Below are positions 24,891 through 38,300 of a stretch of 64,000 nucleotides of DNA, in pieces. Within the stretch, counting starts at the first letter, position 1, and each line of letters starts with the position of its first letter. Under the pieces are notes generated by a model. That model did no database searches, was not told where the DNA came from, and worked only from the letters and a program-made list of their open reading frames with translations. Source of the DNA: Rotaria sp. Silwood1 (taxonomy: Eukaryota; Rotifera; Eurotatoria; Philodinida; Philodinidae); NCBI GenBank assembly GCA_905250075.1, contig CAJNOP010000028.1:817522-881521 (forward strand), given 5' to 3'. The translations under genes and the position numbers were made by a program.

Positions 24891-27800
24891 CGATGTCAAT
24901 GTCTTTTACTTCTGATTCTGCTTCTACTGCTCTGTTCTCCCTCTCCTTCTCCTCTCTCTTTCTCTATGTTTCGTTTAAGTTGTCATCATATAAGGTAGTG
25001 ATGGTGGTGGCATTTTCTCTTCTCTTCTTCTTCTGTTTACAGGTTGCTGCTGATCAATTTTGCTTTATGCTGCCACTGCCATCTCCATTTTTTTTCTCTC
25101 TCTCTCTATTTCTCTTGTGTTCTGTTCTTCTTCGCTGGTGATGCGAAAACGAAAATCCCCATCGCGTCGTCGTGACCGAGGATGATTGTATGTCTTTGCG
25201 CACTCTCTCTCTTTCTTTATTTCGTTCCCAAATATACCTGCTCGACATGTATTTATGTATGTGCGCCCGAATAAGAATGAATAGAGAAGAAGAAGCAGAA
25301 GAAGAAGGTAGTTCGTTCGCTCACTCTCACACACATACTGGTGATGGAAGCACTTGACAAACTTCTTTACTCAATTTTCTTCTTCTTCTTCTTCTTCTTC
25401 TTCTGCTTCTTCTTCGTCATCGTCTTCGTTCGCATGCTATTCTCGCTCGAATGCATCACATTATTTTCTTTTTCTTTCTCATTTTTTTTTCACATACATA
25501 CATGCATACATACCTATGCTCGAAATATAAAGTTTGATTAAGGTTTGATGTTTGTACAATGAGTCTTTAAGAATCTTCCAAGTAAAAAAACAGAAATCGA
25601 AAGAGAAAAAAAAAATTCATAATTTGGCATTATCGATTTAAATAAAAGACATTGAAATCATGGCATGAAAAGATAGTAAATCAATATTGAATGACAATAG
25701 AAAAGATAAAGGAGAACTACACCGACATGCCGACTTCTATTATATGTATTATGATTATTTCTCATCGACTGATATCGGCATCACATCGTATGAAAAAGTA
25801 AAAGACAACAATAGAAGAAAAAAAAAAAAAAGAGTCGCGCCAAGTGTTGTGACAATAAGAAAGCTCATATGAATGGAAATGGAATATGAATTTGCTTGAT
25901 TGCTTTTTCGCTCTCTTTTCTTTTTTCTGTTTGTTTCAAGAATGTATAACAGCTCAATATGCAAGTGAATAACGTATGAGAGATGCTTTCGGGCACATAC
26001 ACGACGAATTCGAAACAATAAGAAGAAAGAAGTTAAAATTGGCCGCTGCACAGCATCAACAATCATTTTCGTTCTTCAGTCTTTAAAAGATAGAGATAAT
26101 AGAAAAGATGGATAAACTTGAGTATGTTGATTGGCCTACTCAATATATAGATAGAGACGAAACATACATACTTTAGTCTTTATCATACAATAAGAAGAGA
26201 GCCTTTACTCAATCAAATACTTATATAGATATAAGCTGTTGAATTTTGATTGAAAATATATACAAGCATATACACATGATTAGATTCATTGATATGAAGA
26301 AATATATGTATATATATATTTTTTTTTTTAATTAGATCGGATGGAAGACAATCATTGAAATAGAATATCAAATCATATTTGTCGATTGTTGAATAAATAG
26401 AAAAAGTTATTTGAATTTTATGTTTTCCTACAGCATTTTTTTTCCAATGAATTTTTTTTCTTCTTCTTTGTCTTTATATTTTTTTTGTGTAAAAATAGCT
26501 TGATGAAGATGAATATTTTTTTGAATTAAATTAACAGTTGAGAAAACATTAAATTTCAGGTTTATTAAGTAACGGATGATATTGTTTGCTAAATAAAGTG
26601 AGAAAGAGAAGATATGTCAACAATATACAAAATTTTGTAAACAAATCCTATTCAATAGTAGAAAGATGATCTTTCAAATCAAATGTTTTTTTTTTCTTCT
26701 ATACTTTCAAATGAATGATTTTTTTCTAATAAAAAAAGAATTCTTTTTTTTTAATGATAAATACTTCTTAGAATTATTATTAATAATAGCTTTTAAGATA
26801 TATTATTGAAGTTAGTTTTTATGACCTTGTGTACAAATGAACAGATTATGATTCATCAAAGAAAATCTATTGCCGACATGATTCTGTCACATTTGATTGT
26901 GATAATAGATTGATATTGACAGATAAATTATCTTTTGAAAAAAAAAAAAATGTATAATAACCTTTTTTTTTTTTCGTTTATCTTAATTATATACATTTTT
27001 TTTCAACGCTATGTAAAGGTGTAAAAAATCAAACCGTTTTTTTTTTGTAAAATGAGTATTTAGAATTTCATCGGATGATTCTTTGACATTTCTCTTATAA
27101 AATTTTGAGTTTATGATTAGAATAAATTTACGGAAATATATATGTAAATACTACAAAAATAGAGATTTATAATACTAATAAATATTGAATATGATGATTG
27201 AAAGTTTGAAACTTAAAGATTATTTTATATTGTATTAAACTTTCTTTTAAAAATTTTATGTATGATAATTATACCATACTCGCAACGTAACGTTAAAATA
27301 AAGACTCCTAACCTGATCATTGACGTACATCAATATCTCATATCTAACCAAATTATACAACCGATGAAGTATACAATAATCTATTAGTAAATTTTATTCA
27401 AGAATATATTTAAGAAACCTCAAACAGTTTGCGAATATTTTATATTTTCATATTCAATTATTCTTTATATTACAAGCCTTTTGGTTGTTAGTAATATATC
27501 ATTGAGGTTTTATTCATGAAAGAAAAATCTTTAAATACATTATAACGAAAAACAAAACCTGTTTCAATTAAAATATCAGTCCATTGATTCGTGACCAATC
27601 AATACTGTATTCAATAAAAAAAAACATACTAAAAGAATAATTTATACAAGAAGTGATACAAGTGCACATTATATAATAGAGAAAGAAAAAATGATTATAG
27701 ATCATTACATGTTCACCAAATAATCGAAAATGACAAGAGTCTAATAAATAGAGTGAGCACATAATCATAAAATATGTATTTTTTTTTCCTTCAAAAATAA

Positions 27801-28840
27801 ATCCGATTCATAAGAATAAACTTCAGTTGTAGTGTTTTTTGTCGCTTGCTACTGTAATATGTTTATTGTTCGATGGTACATGTTCAGTTTTGTCTGTATC
27901 ATGAAGTAATTTAAACTAATGTTTGCTTCTGAATTAAAGAGATCTGAATCTGCGTTCAATAATTCAGCAATGGCAATAATTAGCAATCTACAGTTTCATC
28001 GATCGAGAGAGTGAAGCTTCGAACGTCCTTTTGTCTGATATTATACATATATGATAAAATTATTTTAAAATTGATCATCGTCACCAAGCATTAAAAAAAC
28101 ATATGATTAAGGTAGAGGAACTTCGGATGTTTAGTTCAATTCATGATTCAGGTGATTATGTTTTTTCAAGTCAAGATTTAGCAAGTAAAATAACGTATCT
28201 GTTTGGTTGAATTCTGTTGATGTTTAGTAAAGTTTTATTGAAATGGAATACTGTTTTTATGCATTTCATTTTGAAGAATTTGAGAAGATGATGAGTTGTA
28301 AAATAATTTTGTTTTGTATATTATGAGACAAAAAAAAAGAAAACGTCTGGAATTCTTCTCTGTTGATAAATATTGCCACTATTCAGTTACTGAACTTACA
28401 TCCAGACTTCTTTCATTCTGGCGCGGATATTAGAAGTATTATTATAAGATGTATTGATAATGTTAAACGTAATTGCACACAAAATCTTATAACAATATGT
28501 ATCACTTACAGTTGATATTTTATCAATCAGATGTGATATATTAAATTATGAATATAGTTTCATTTATTTGTAATATAATGAAAATATCTTGTATTCATAG
28601 TAAGTACTAAATAAATGTTTTAAAAATGTTAAATATTTCATTAGTATTTTTTTTTAAAGTTATTGTTTTATGTTTTATTAATGAAGATATAGATAATGAG
28701 TAATATTTCTATAGAAAATTTAGTAAAAACTAATTAAAACTTACAATTTGTTCAAATTCACAACATATGATGTTCGGATATTGTGATATTATGTCATTTC
28801 AAAAGTCTACATTGAATACGAATAATAAAATAATGTCAAT
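24891..28840. other. Gene-free region upstream of the PRDM-like gene
   Basis: Positions 24891-25550 are strongly pyrimidine-rich on + (purine-rich on the PRDM coding strand), with long CT and CTT tracts. They probably hold the 5' UTR and promoter of that gene. From about 25560 on the sequence is plain AT-rich spacer in which I see no gene. Confidence 0.45.
25377..25420. repeat. (CTT)n polypyrimidine tract
   Basis: About eight near-perfect TTC units, then a degenerate TTC/GTC continuation. Confidence 0.8.
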
Positions 28841-28844
28841 TATT

Positions 28845-29215
28845 ATTTATTATTTGCACCAAAACTTTTGTTTTACTTGCACCACGACCTTATTTATCTG
28901 ACTCACAAAAAAAAAATTCTTCTTGATATTGGAAGTTCATATTTTGAAAAGTCAAAATTAGTACAAAATGATTTTACGATTATTTCATAATAAAAATCAA
29001 TTCAATTGGATCATATCATTATTTATGAATATCAAATCTTAGAAGCTGGTTGTTTGTGAAAAGAGCTTAGTAGTGATACTTATTCGTTTTCTACATTTAT
29101 ACATGCAGATATTGTAGTAGAAATGTAAATATTCAATTCTTGGAAAAAAATATGTTAAAACTATAAGCTAATTAAATGATTCTGTTCTATTGGAGTACGA
29201 TATTGATAATATTAA
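28845..29215 (+). pseudogene. Older decayed copy of the methyltransferase-like gene
   Basis: The stretch aligns base by base with about 30685-31050 of the neighbouring pseudogene. Shared blocks occur in the same order: TTGATATTG.(A/C)AGTTCATATTTT, TTATGAATATCA, an ACATTTAT..ATG block and GATATTGATAA. At 28926-28956 the reading ILLDIGSSYF keeps a glycine that the other copy has as aspartate. Many indels break the frame. Only the middle of the gene is recognisable. Confidence 0.7.
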
Positions 29216-30317
29216 ATTCTATTATAATTGAAGTATATTAATGGTGACTCTTTATTTAATACTACGTATTACACTACAGTAAGAAAATAAACGATCGAAT
29301 ATGTAAATGAAATAAGCATATGTTTCAGAAAATGTCATAGCTGGCACATAAATATACAAAGTTAAAAAAAAATTTTTGAATATGATTAAATATTTTATTA
29401 TAAAACTACTAAAAATAAATTCAATTCAGATTTTTACTCGTTCTATCAAAATTTTCCAATATCTTATGTTAAATGGCATGACAAGCTATGAATGGTAAAA
29501 TTGTAAATTTAAAATTTGAATGAAACTATCTAAAACTAAGACTTTTCAAAATACTATCAAGTATTCCTTTATTAGCACTATTATGCAGTCGTAGTGTACA
29601 CGTAAAATCTAAAGAAGCAAGATTAGCAGAGTATTGATTATATCAGTCTCCCGGTACTCATTTTAATTTTCTGTAAATTGTCAATAAAAATATCAGCACA
29701 TCATGATTCTTCTAAAATTCTGAAACATATATCAAAACATACAAAATTTTGTAGAAAACTTTGTAGCATATTTAAAGTTTCAGAGAAATCCTTATGAAAA
29801 AATTTTCGTAATTTTCTCGCTATTTAGCCGCCGTAATTAGATGATTGATTGACTAGATGTTTATCTTTTAAATTTTGCAATGATAAAAAAAAAGAGTGTT
29901 ATTTAACAAATAAAGACGATATTTTTGAAGTGCAGGAACTTTTTCAGTGAATGAACCTCAAATTAAATCTCTAATGTGTTGAGAAGTATTCTAAATAGAA
30001 AGCAATGTTTTCTTCGGTTTATCATATGCCACTGATTATTCATCATTTGAAGTCCATCTTGACATTGTTTTCAATCGATGATATTAGAGAAGAATTGATT
30101 TGAAATGTCTTATTATTTTCTTATTTTAATAAATAATACTTGCTAGAACAAAAGCTGTAAGCCCAATCTCTGCAGGATTAAAATGTGTAACACGATATAG
30201 GAAGTATTACTAATCACAAGGAGATTGTTTTATTCTATCTATTTTGGGACATATTTCATCAGTCTCCTTTTGCTTAATCCTTCAGAAATATACTAAACGA
30301 GTAGTTAATATATTTTA
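29216..30317. other. Spacer between the two pseudogene copies
   Basis: AT-rich, with no coding exon or repeat structure that I can support. Confidence 0.45.
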
Positions 30318-31202
30318 ATGATTCGTTATTCATATACGGTCGTTGATCACATATTAACAACATCTGTTCGAGTCTGTGGAATGAGAAGACGAGAAGAGTG
30401 GGTGCATGTTTCTAGGCTATATACTTCAATCAACAGCCAACGAATGTCTATTGATAATCAACTTTCAAAAATGTACTATTGTCGGATATGTTCGAATAAA
30501 GAATATCATGCAATTCAATTAATTGAACCATTAGTTGATCTTATTCGTAATCCATTAACAATGTGTCCTCGTATTTCTTCTGTTCCGTCGAATCTTTATC
30601 TTACTCGTGAATTTGCTCTTCAATCAAAGCGTTTCCTTCTTTTTGCATCTTCATCATCATTTCATATCGATTCACCTTTGACAACAACTATGGCTTCATT
30701 TGCACTATGGCTTTATACATCGGGTTCACGAAAAATTCTTATTGATATTGACAGTTCATATTTTAAAAGTCGAAATGGAAATATAGCTGAAATTGGTATA
30801 ACATGATGTTATGATTATTTTAAAGAAAAATCTATTCGATTTGATCGTATTATTGCTTATGAATATCAGAAATTAGGAATTCGTCGTGTTTGAGATGAAC
30901 TTCCTCATGATGTTTATCCAATTTATACATTTATTAATGTTGGTGTTGAAGCAAAAATAGGGAAGTTTAATGCTTGGAACATGCTTGAATCTATAGCTAA
31001 ACCTAATGATTATGTTGTTATCAAACTTGATATTGATAAACCATCATTAGAAAGTGCCTTAATGAAACAATTATTAGATGAATTATTTTTTGAAAAACAT
31101 GTTTCTAATAATTCAACATCGAAAAAAGATAAACTAAAAGATTTCTACGACTTATTTACAAAACTAGGAGAGTATGGTATTCGAATGCATGGATGGCCAT
31201 AA
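30318..31202 (+). pseudogene. Methyltransferase-like (FkbM-type?) gene with two nonsense codons
   Basis: One frame runs from about 30318 to TAA at 31200-31202, interrupted only by TGA at 30804-30806 and 30891-30893. Both stops are one change from TGG. Recognisable parts: YCRICSNKEYHAIQL, a motif RKILIDIDSSYF at the position of a nucleotide-binding LDIG.. strand, FINVGVEAKIGKFNAW, DYVVIKLDIDKPSLE and an end GIRMHGWP. I associate this architecture with uncharacterised FkbM-like proteins of rotifers and other eukaryotes. MKQLLDELFFEKHV appears to lack about ten residues expected between LL and the FFE. The first ~45 residues may not be genuine. The copy is dead unless the stops are read through. 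Confidence 0.65.
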
Positions 31203-32890
31203 ATAGTTTTGCTTGTTGGTTATATATTAAGCCAACTAATTAGTTTCATTTTTCTTAACTAAGTAAAACTTTTATTATTTTAATAATTTTAAGTACATTA
31301 TTTTCTATGAAGAAAGGTAAAAATGTATAAATAGATAATAAATAATATATGTATCAAATCATTCATTACTGGCGTGATTTCATAAATTTACAATATGTGT
31401 ATCTCAAGATCAGGAGCTTTCGTGGAGTTAATTTTTATATGATACATATATGTTTAGATATCTTGAAAAAATCAGCACTAGAAATCTTTGTTCACAGGAG
31501 CTATCAGTAAAAATAAATTGCGCTTGTGACATGACACAAAAAAGTGCATTCACTGTTACTTCATGCATTCTAGTTAAAAACAACTCCTAGTTAAGACAAC
31601 ATTTCTGAAAACTATATGTAGATAACGTCTAAAGATATAAAATCTCGATCGCAAGTTGTTTCTGACCATGCTTAGATTTCTCAAAAAAAAATCGATGTAC
31701 TTTTTGCTAGCGATGTGATAGAATCGAATATACAAACGAAAAATCGCTCTTGTAACTAAGCGAGAAGTTCAAAAATCATTCCAAACGGTACGAATCCTTC
31801 TACAGAATCTCTGGATGACTGTTCGATAGAAATCTTTTTGTTCGGGACTTGATAAGATTTCTAGAAAACCAGTTTTAAGAGGAAGTATTTTAGAGTACAA
31901 CTTTGCTGAGAATTTAACCTGAGATGCGATTCGTGTCGTCGAATCTATCATGAAGCTCTCGTGTTTTTTTCTATTATGGTTAGAGAAATATTAGCTAATT
32001 ACATTTTAATTGATAATCAGTTGAAAGAATCAGCATTCTTACATTTGTGTATGCTGAAAGACCTTATTCAGAAAAAAAGTCCTTACGAAAAGTCAAATGA
32101 AAGATGAGTCTTTCAGTCTTTTTGGAACAAAAATACTTCTTAAAGGCGGCTGAAAATTAAGTAAATTAGAGAAAAAAATAATTGCTTTTTAGAATTATAA
32201 AAATCGTACTGTCTCGTTTTGGTTGCTTTTTCAAAATGCGATCATTTTTCAATTAATGAGCAATCAACAATCAAAATATGATATATGTATATAGATGTAC
32301 GAGCAGTCTCCGATGCAGTTTCATTCGATTTCTCACTTGGACTCATTCTCATTCCAACCTCTTTTCAGTTCGATCATATTTCATCAAATTAAAAAAAGAT
32401 GATAGACCTATTTTTTTTTATTCACATCAATAGCCATTTAAAGAATTTATTCTTAAATGATCGACGGTTGAGCAGAACCTTGTCGATACACCGACTTAAA
32501 CCAAAAGATATGTCAATGATCATGGTTACGACACGCATGCTGAATATGAAAAGCAAATAACAAGTAACATGTAATGCACAACCAGACAGCGTTATGCCCT
32601 TGCACTTAATTTTCAAGATTTACAATTAATTATTCAACGCAGCAGAACTATAAAAACAAACTACTCAACGTTTTTCATTATATACATATTGCGTGCCTAC
32701 ATGTTATAAATATTAATAACGTTTGTATTTTTCTTGTTCTTCTGTATCACACGAGTTATTCTCTACTATATTGAGAATCATTATATATCAATGTAATTGA
32801 TAATATCGTGATCAAATTGAGAAATAATTGACTGGTACCCATTCAGACTAAATAGGATGTAAATCATATATACAGAGCGAAGCATGAATA
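31203..32890. other. Intergenic, nothing recognised
   Basis: AT-rich spacer. Short open frames on both strands look random. Confidence 0.45.
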
Positions 32891-32892
32891 TG

Positions 32893-33437
32893 GGTAAGAT
32901 AAAAAATTGAAATTTCTCCGCTCCAGTTCGCTCGAATTGGCTGATTTTTTAAGTTCGTTGTAGACAATTATTTAAAGCTTTATTTCATATGGTTAACATA
33001 AACAAATATTACTACGAAGTTATATTTTTGACCTCTTTGAAAAAATTTCATTTATTATTAAGTGAGAAAAAAACATATGAAACGTTCTATGAATAATTTT
33101 CAGTTTTCTTTTTGTAACCGTAAGCTTTTGATTTAACTATTTCTAAAACTAAGCTCTATGTGCGTATCATTATGGTTACATTTATAAGGTTCAATTTGAT
33201 TTCTTCTTGTTATTCTTTTAGATGGTAACTGAAAATTATCTATGAAATGCTTTGTATGTATTTTTCTTGCTTTGCAATATGTAACATTTCTTTAGGAAGG
33301 TCAAAGCTACACACTGACAGTAGTATTTGTGTTATACGAATGAAAAAAAGGACTTTGAATAAGCTTGTACCATTAAATAAACGAGCTAATCATTCAAGCG
33401 AACTGGAGCGGAGAAATGTCAAGTTTTTACCTTGGTG
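32893..33437. mobile_element. Inverted-repeat (MITE-like) element
   Basis: TTTCTCCGCTCCAGTTCGCT at 32914-32933 recurs in reverse complement at 33397-33416. Weaker matching extends outward on both sides (GATAAAAAATTGA against GGTAAAAACTTGA). The arms are GC-rich for the region and about 460 bases apart. The interior has no coding capacity. The size and structure fit a small non-autonomous DNA element. No target-site duplication was identified by eye. Confidence 0.5.
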
Positions 33438-35356
33438 CACTAGTGTGGCTCAATCTATATAAAATATTGATGTTTATATTTTTGTATCAATATTGTATAA
33501 AGGTAATGTCAAAGTGTTGAATAGACACCAAAATAGTCAAATTATTATTATGAAAGTAGAAGCACAGCAAAACTATCATGTATCAGTCTGATATGAGTGA
33601 TTCATTGAAACAAAAAAAGAGCAAATATTCACAATTATAAAATTTGATCAGCATCAGTTAGTAGTTGCCGTCAACATAGTTTGTAAATTATCTAATGACC
33701 TGGATCGTGATGAAAACTAACATCACTGTGTTGTCAAATTATATCAATTTTTGAAGTAATTAAACGAGAACATAATCAGAATATAGAAACATATATAAAT
33801 ATCTCCTTCCAATTTTCATGTTTTAATCAATAAGAATAATTATTATAGAAAAATTACTGTTTTGACATTTTTGAGTTGTTGACCTGGTAAAAGTCTTATT
33901 CATGTTTAGACATGAAATATTACTTTTATTTTTATTCTTGTGTATTTATCAACAATACGAAAATCTTAATCGATCTTTCAAAATAATTAATCAATCAAAA
34001 AACACTGATGACTTTTTTGATCTTGATTACCTTGAATGTTTTGACCTAAATTAGAAAGCTATGTTTCGATAGATATTATCTAAACTAATCATCGTTCAAA
34101 TATTATTTAGTTTTGTTATTTTTTTAAAACATATTTTGCTGCTAGAAAACTAATTACTTATTTGATTGACAGATCTGTCAAAATCAAATTTTATTTTAAT
34201 AAGAATAAAACTTCAATATGAGTAACAAAACAATTGAAATCCAACTTAAATCAACAATCGATTGAATTTCACTAAGCTAAATGTCAACAATAGACAAAAA
34301 TATATTGAAAGTTTAGGAAATAAATACAGTATTTCATAGATGACATCTTACTATCAACTAATACAAATTGTCATACTAAGAAAATGGCTTGAGAACAATA
34401 CCTAATGAAGCATGAAATACTGAATAGAATACAATATAAATGTCACACAAACATCAAACATATATATATACACATCAATAATCATTTTGTAATTTGTTCA
34501 TTTTGAAGCTTTTTCACTGTTTATAAGAATGACTCTTGTTTGTAAAAATCTATAGTTAATATCAAAATTCAGTAAGATTACAAGTTTTCGAATAAGAAAA
34601 AAAAAACATTTTATACAGTAATTATTGAGGTATTGTCGCTTTCGAACAAAACGGAAAAATATCTTTTGTATTCATAATAATTACAATTGAGTCATTCAAA
34701 CATTAGGCATGCTATCTTATTCATCATACATACCAAACTGAATATAAATACTCTTTGGCTCATATTCAATGACAACCATTTATAGTAATTCAGATTAGCA
34801 TAATATTGATGATTTATTGTTTAAAAAATGAAAACATATTACATTGATTTATGATACGATTCAGATATGCGTATATATATGTTTATATATAAGATTGTCT
34901 TCGAATAAACCAATTGAGAAATAACCGACGGATTTTAATTGAGGTGTAGCTTCTTTGGAAAAAAGAACAGGGAAAAATATTTTGATTTTTACACGACTGA
35001 AATAATCATCTATTGATAATAGCGTAGTTTTTTTTCGCTTTACCTTGCCAGTTCTTCAATGTATACATGTTCTATACCATAGTTAGTGACACAAAATAGA
35101 AAAAAAAAAAACAAGAAACATAACAAACGAGTGACGCCAATATACACCATCGCTTATATTATTACACACACATTACTCTTTCACTGTGATTTCGTCTTTC
35201 AGTTTCTTTTATATAACAGCACAAAGAGGATCGAAAAAGAAATATACGCAAAGCATTACTGACTAGTGTGCCTATATAATCAAACCGAAAATTATTTCTC
35301 GGTAATCATATATTATGATTTAATTATCAATCCCTTTTATTTGAAAAATTATTAAG
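33438..35356. other. Spacer upstream of the Rab-effector gene
   Basis: AT-rich with no supported gene. The promoter and 5' UTR of the following gene should lie at the right end. Nothing specific is visible. Confidence 0.4.
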
Positions 35357-38300
35357 ATGCCACGAAATTCAAGCGCTTCTGAATCTGGTAGGTTTTTCTT
35401 ATTCTATGAAATAAAAACTCGAAATTAAAAAATTTTAGAAGCAAAATCTGTAACATCACGATCATCGGATTTATCATTATTAAATGACGAAGAATGTAAA
35501 CGTATTGTTGCAGTTCTTGAACGTGATTTTCAACTTCGACAAAAAGAATATAAACGATTAGAGTAAATTATATGTTTTTATTTTTTGACATTCATTTATA
35601 TAGAATACGATTTCTTGTTTTTCAGAGAATTAAAAAAAGTAATTCGACAAGAAAATGAACGTGTAGAATATTTAGCTGCTTCAAAAGAATTTAATCTTGA
35701 ACGTTGTATAAGATGTTTTAAACCATTTCGATTTCTATTTAATCCAAGAAAAACTTGTTCGGAATGCAAATTATTTGTTTGTTCAGACTGTTCAACATAT
35801 ACATCAGAAACAAAAACATGGGCATGTAAATCATGTTTAAAATTAAAGTAAGATTTTTGACTTTATTATTATTATTTTTCTTTTTTCATAAGAAAATTTA
35901 TTCATATTTGTGTTATAAGTTATTTCTTGTTGTATATTTGCGAAGAAATAATTTACCGTTGTGTGACATATTATTTGCTCAGTCAAGCAAAAAAAAAGAA
36001 ATGAATTAAAGCAGTGAAAAAAGGAAAAAGTTTTTTTTTATTCTATTCTGTAAAATCAAGTCGAAGACGAAAGTAGAAAATAGATATTCAATGTATTTTT
36101 CATATTGAAAACGAAATTGATTCTATATCATAATCTTCAAGGCCAAGGATTATGAAAATATTAGATTGTTAAAGAAAGAAAGAAAAAACGTGTTTCAAGT
36201 GATAGATGTTTTTCTTTTTTCTTTTTATCAGAATTGTATATGATGAAAGGTTTTATTTAATAATAAGTAGATCATTTTCTTCAAAGGTTATTACTTAATG
36301 TCATATAAAACAACTTTTCGAATACTATTTTATAAATTCTAATCGAAGAAAAAATAGACAATGAGATTAATTTTATTTAATATGTACTAAGTACTGTTAT
36401 TTAAAGAGAATTATTTAATATATATTTTACAAATATTAATTATCTGTTGTTCTTGTTTTTTTTTTTCGTCTTATCTAGAGAACTTGAAGTTTTAACTTCA
36501 AATTGGTTTTATCATCAAATAAGCAGGAAACATAAACGATGTGGTAGTTCAAAAATAATTCGTGAACTTCATAAACGTGAAAAAGAACTCGGTAAGTTTA
36601 ATTAAATAGTCAATTGTTTCTGTCTTATCTCCTGTTATAATCATCACTGTCTTCTGTCTCGCTCATTTTCTTCATGTTCACATAGCTTATGTTGTATTTG
36701 TATTTATTTTATGCCAAACATCCTTTCGTTGGTCTCTTCCTTCTTTCTTTTTTTTCGTCATTCTGTATGTCAAGTGCATCGGTTTGAGCTCATCGACCTA
36801 CATATCTCTCTCTTAACATATAAATTGAACAGTGCGAGGATATATATGTATATATATCTCCGACAACGTGCTATTTACGCACATACTGACCGAATTATTG
36901 ATGAGCATTATTGACGAAGACGACAGTGGGCTTGTTCGTAGACATACATACATACATACATATTATACACACATAGCTATATTTTATTCTCTCCTCCCAC
37001 TAAGTTTTATAGTCAGTTGTTATCATAATGGCCAGTTTACTTGAACAATTGCCTCCATTTGGCGATAATAATGATATTGAAAATAATATTCCAAAAAGTT
37101 TTTTAAATGTTCTTCAAGAACTTTATCATGATGGTCGTTTAACATCATGGAAAGTTCGAGGACGAGGAGATGTTCTTTCTGTTCGTTTAACATGGTTGGA
37201 TCCGAACCATCGAAATGCATGTATTAAAGCAAAAGCTCGACAACATTTAGGTGAGATTAAAGATATATTATATTTCTTTTTTGTGTATTTTAGCTGATCT
37301 CGATGAACTTGACGAAGATCCCGGTTATGGAACCTTTCCAACAAGTGATTCGAAGGACTCTGGTTGGTTTTAATAAGCAAATAGTAACAATGACTATTTG
37401 CTAAGGATTTCTTTTTTCTTTTTAATCTTATATTCAATTGATTTATTATAAAATCATCCAATCATCTATATATATATATATATGTATATTCTTTATCTTA
37501 GGTTCTGTCATTTCTTATGTTACTTATGATAAAAATGTAAAACGTGAATTAAAAGAATATTCTACACGATTACACTTACTTGTTGATAAATTACAAGCTG
37601 ATTTAGGTGAACGTAATATACATAATAATCATCGTACAGTAAAAGGAAAAAGTAAGTAAAATAAAATAGTCAAGCAGAAAAAAAGATTTTCAAATTAAAA
37701 TTCTTTTATATTATTTATCAGTTACAAGTATTATTCGACGAGGCGGTGAGCTCGATGCTCATATAAATGCTATCCTAACCCTCTTAATGATCTTTAAAGT
37801 TTTATAATTAAAAAGAAAAAACAAAATCAAGGAAAGAAAAACGAACTAATTTTTGTTTCTATTCTTTTTCTTTTGATAGAAAATTTTGAAATTTAACACA
37901 AAAAAAACACACCTTAATAAATTTTTCGTTATCTCATACATTAATTTGTTTCATTTCATTCTTTTTTCAATATATACAGGTAAAGAAAGTCTCAAAACTC
38001 ATATACAACAAATTGCAACTGAAATTGGTCGTGCTCGTGTAGCTGTTAGTGGTCCTCTTCGACGTAAGTATATCAAAAGAATGAATTCTTTTATTTTATG
38101 TATGTAATAGATCTATAAAAATTGTTATTTCTTTTCTGATAAATGATTCGATACCTTGATATACGGTATCGTATCAAAACATAATTTACTTAAGAGAAAG
38201 ACACGATATACTTTGCGTAATGCTTCTCTAGACTGCAAATACATATACGCAAAAGTGTTGAAGGGCATATAAAGAAAAGAAAGAGAATAAAAGAAGCATC

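Noticed and set aside
30804..30893. In-frame TGA codons as possible tryptophan (changed genetic code)
   Set aside because: Intact genes here use TGG for Trp and the innexin ends in TGA, so TGA is a stop. The gene is better read as a pseudogene.
37126..37461. 111-codon open frame on -
   Set aside because: It overlaps coding exons on + whose phase and splice sites agree; antisense shadow.
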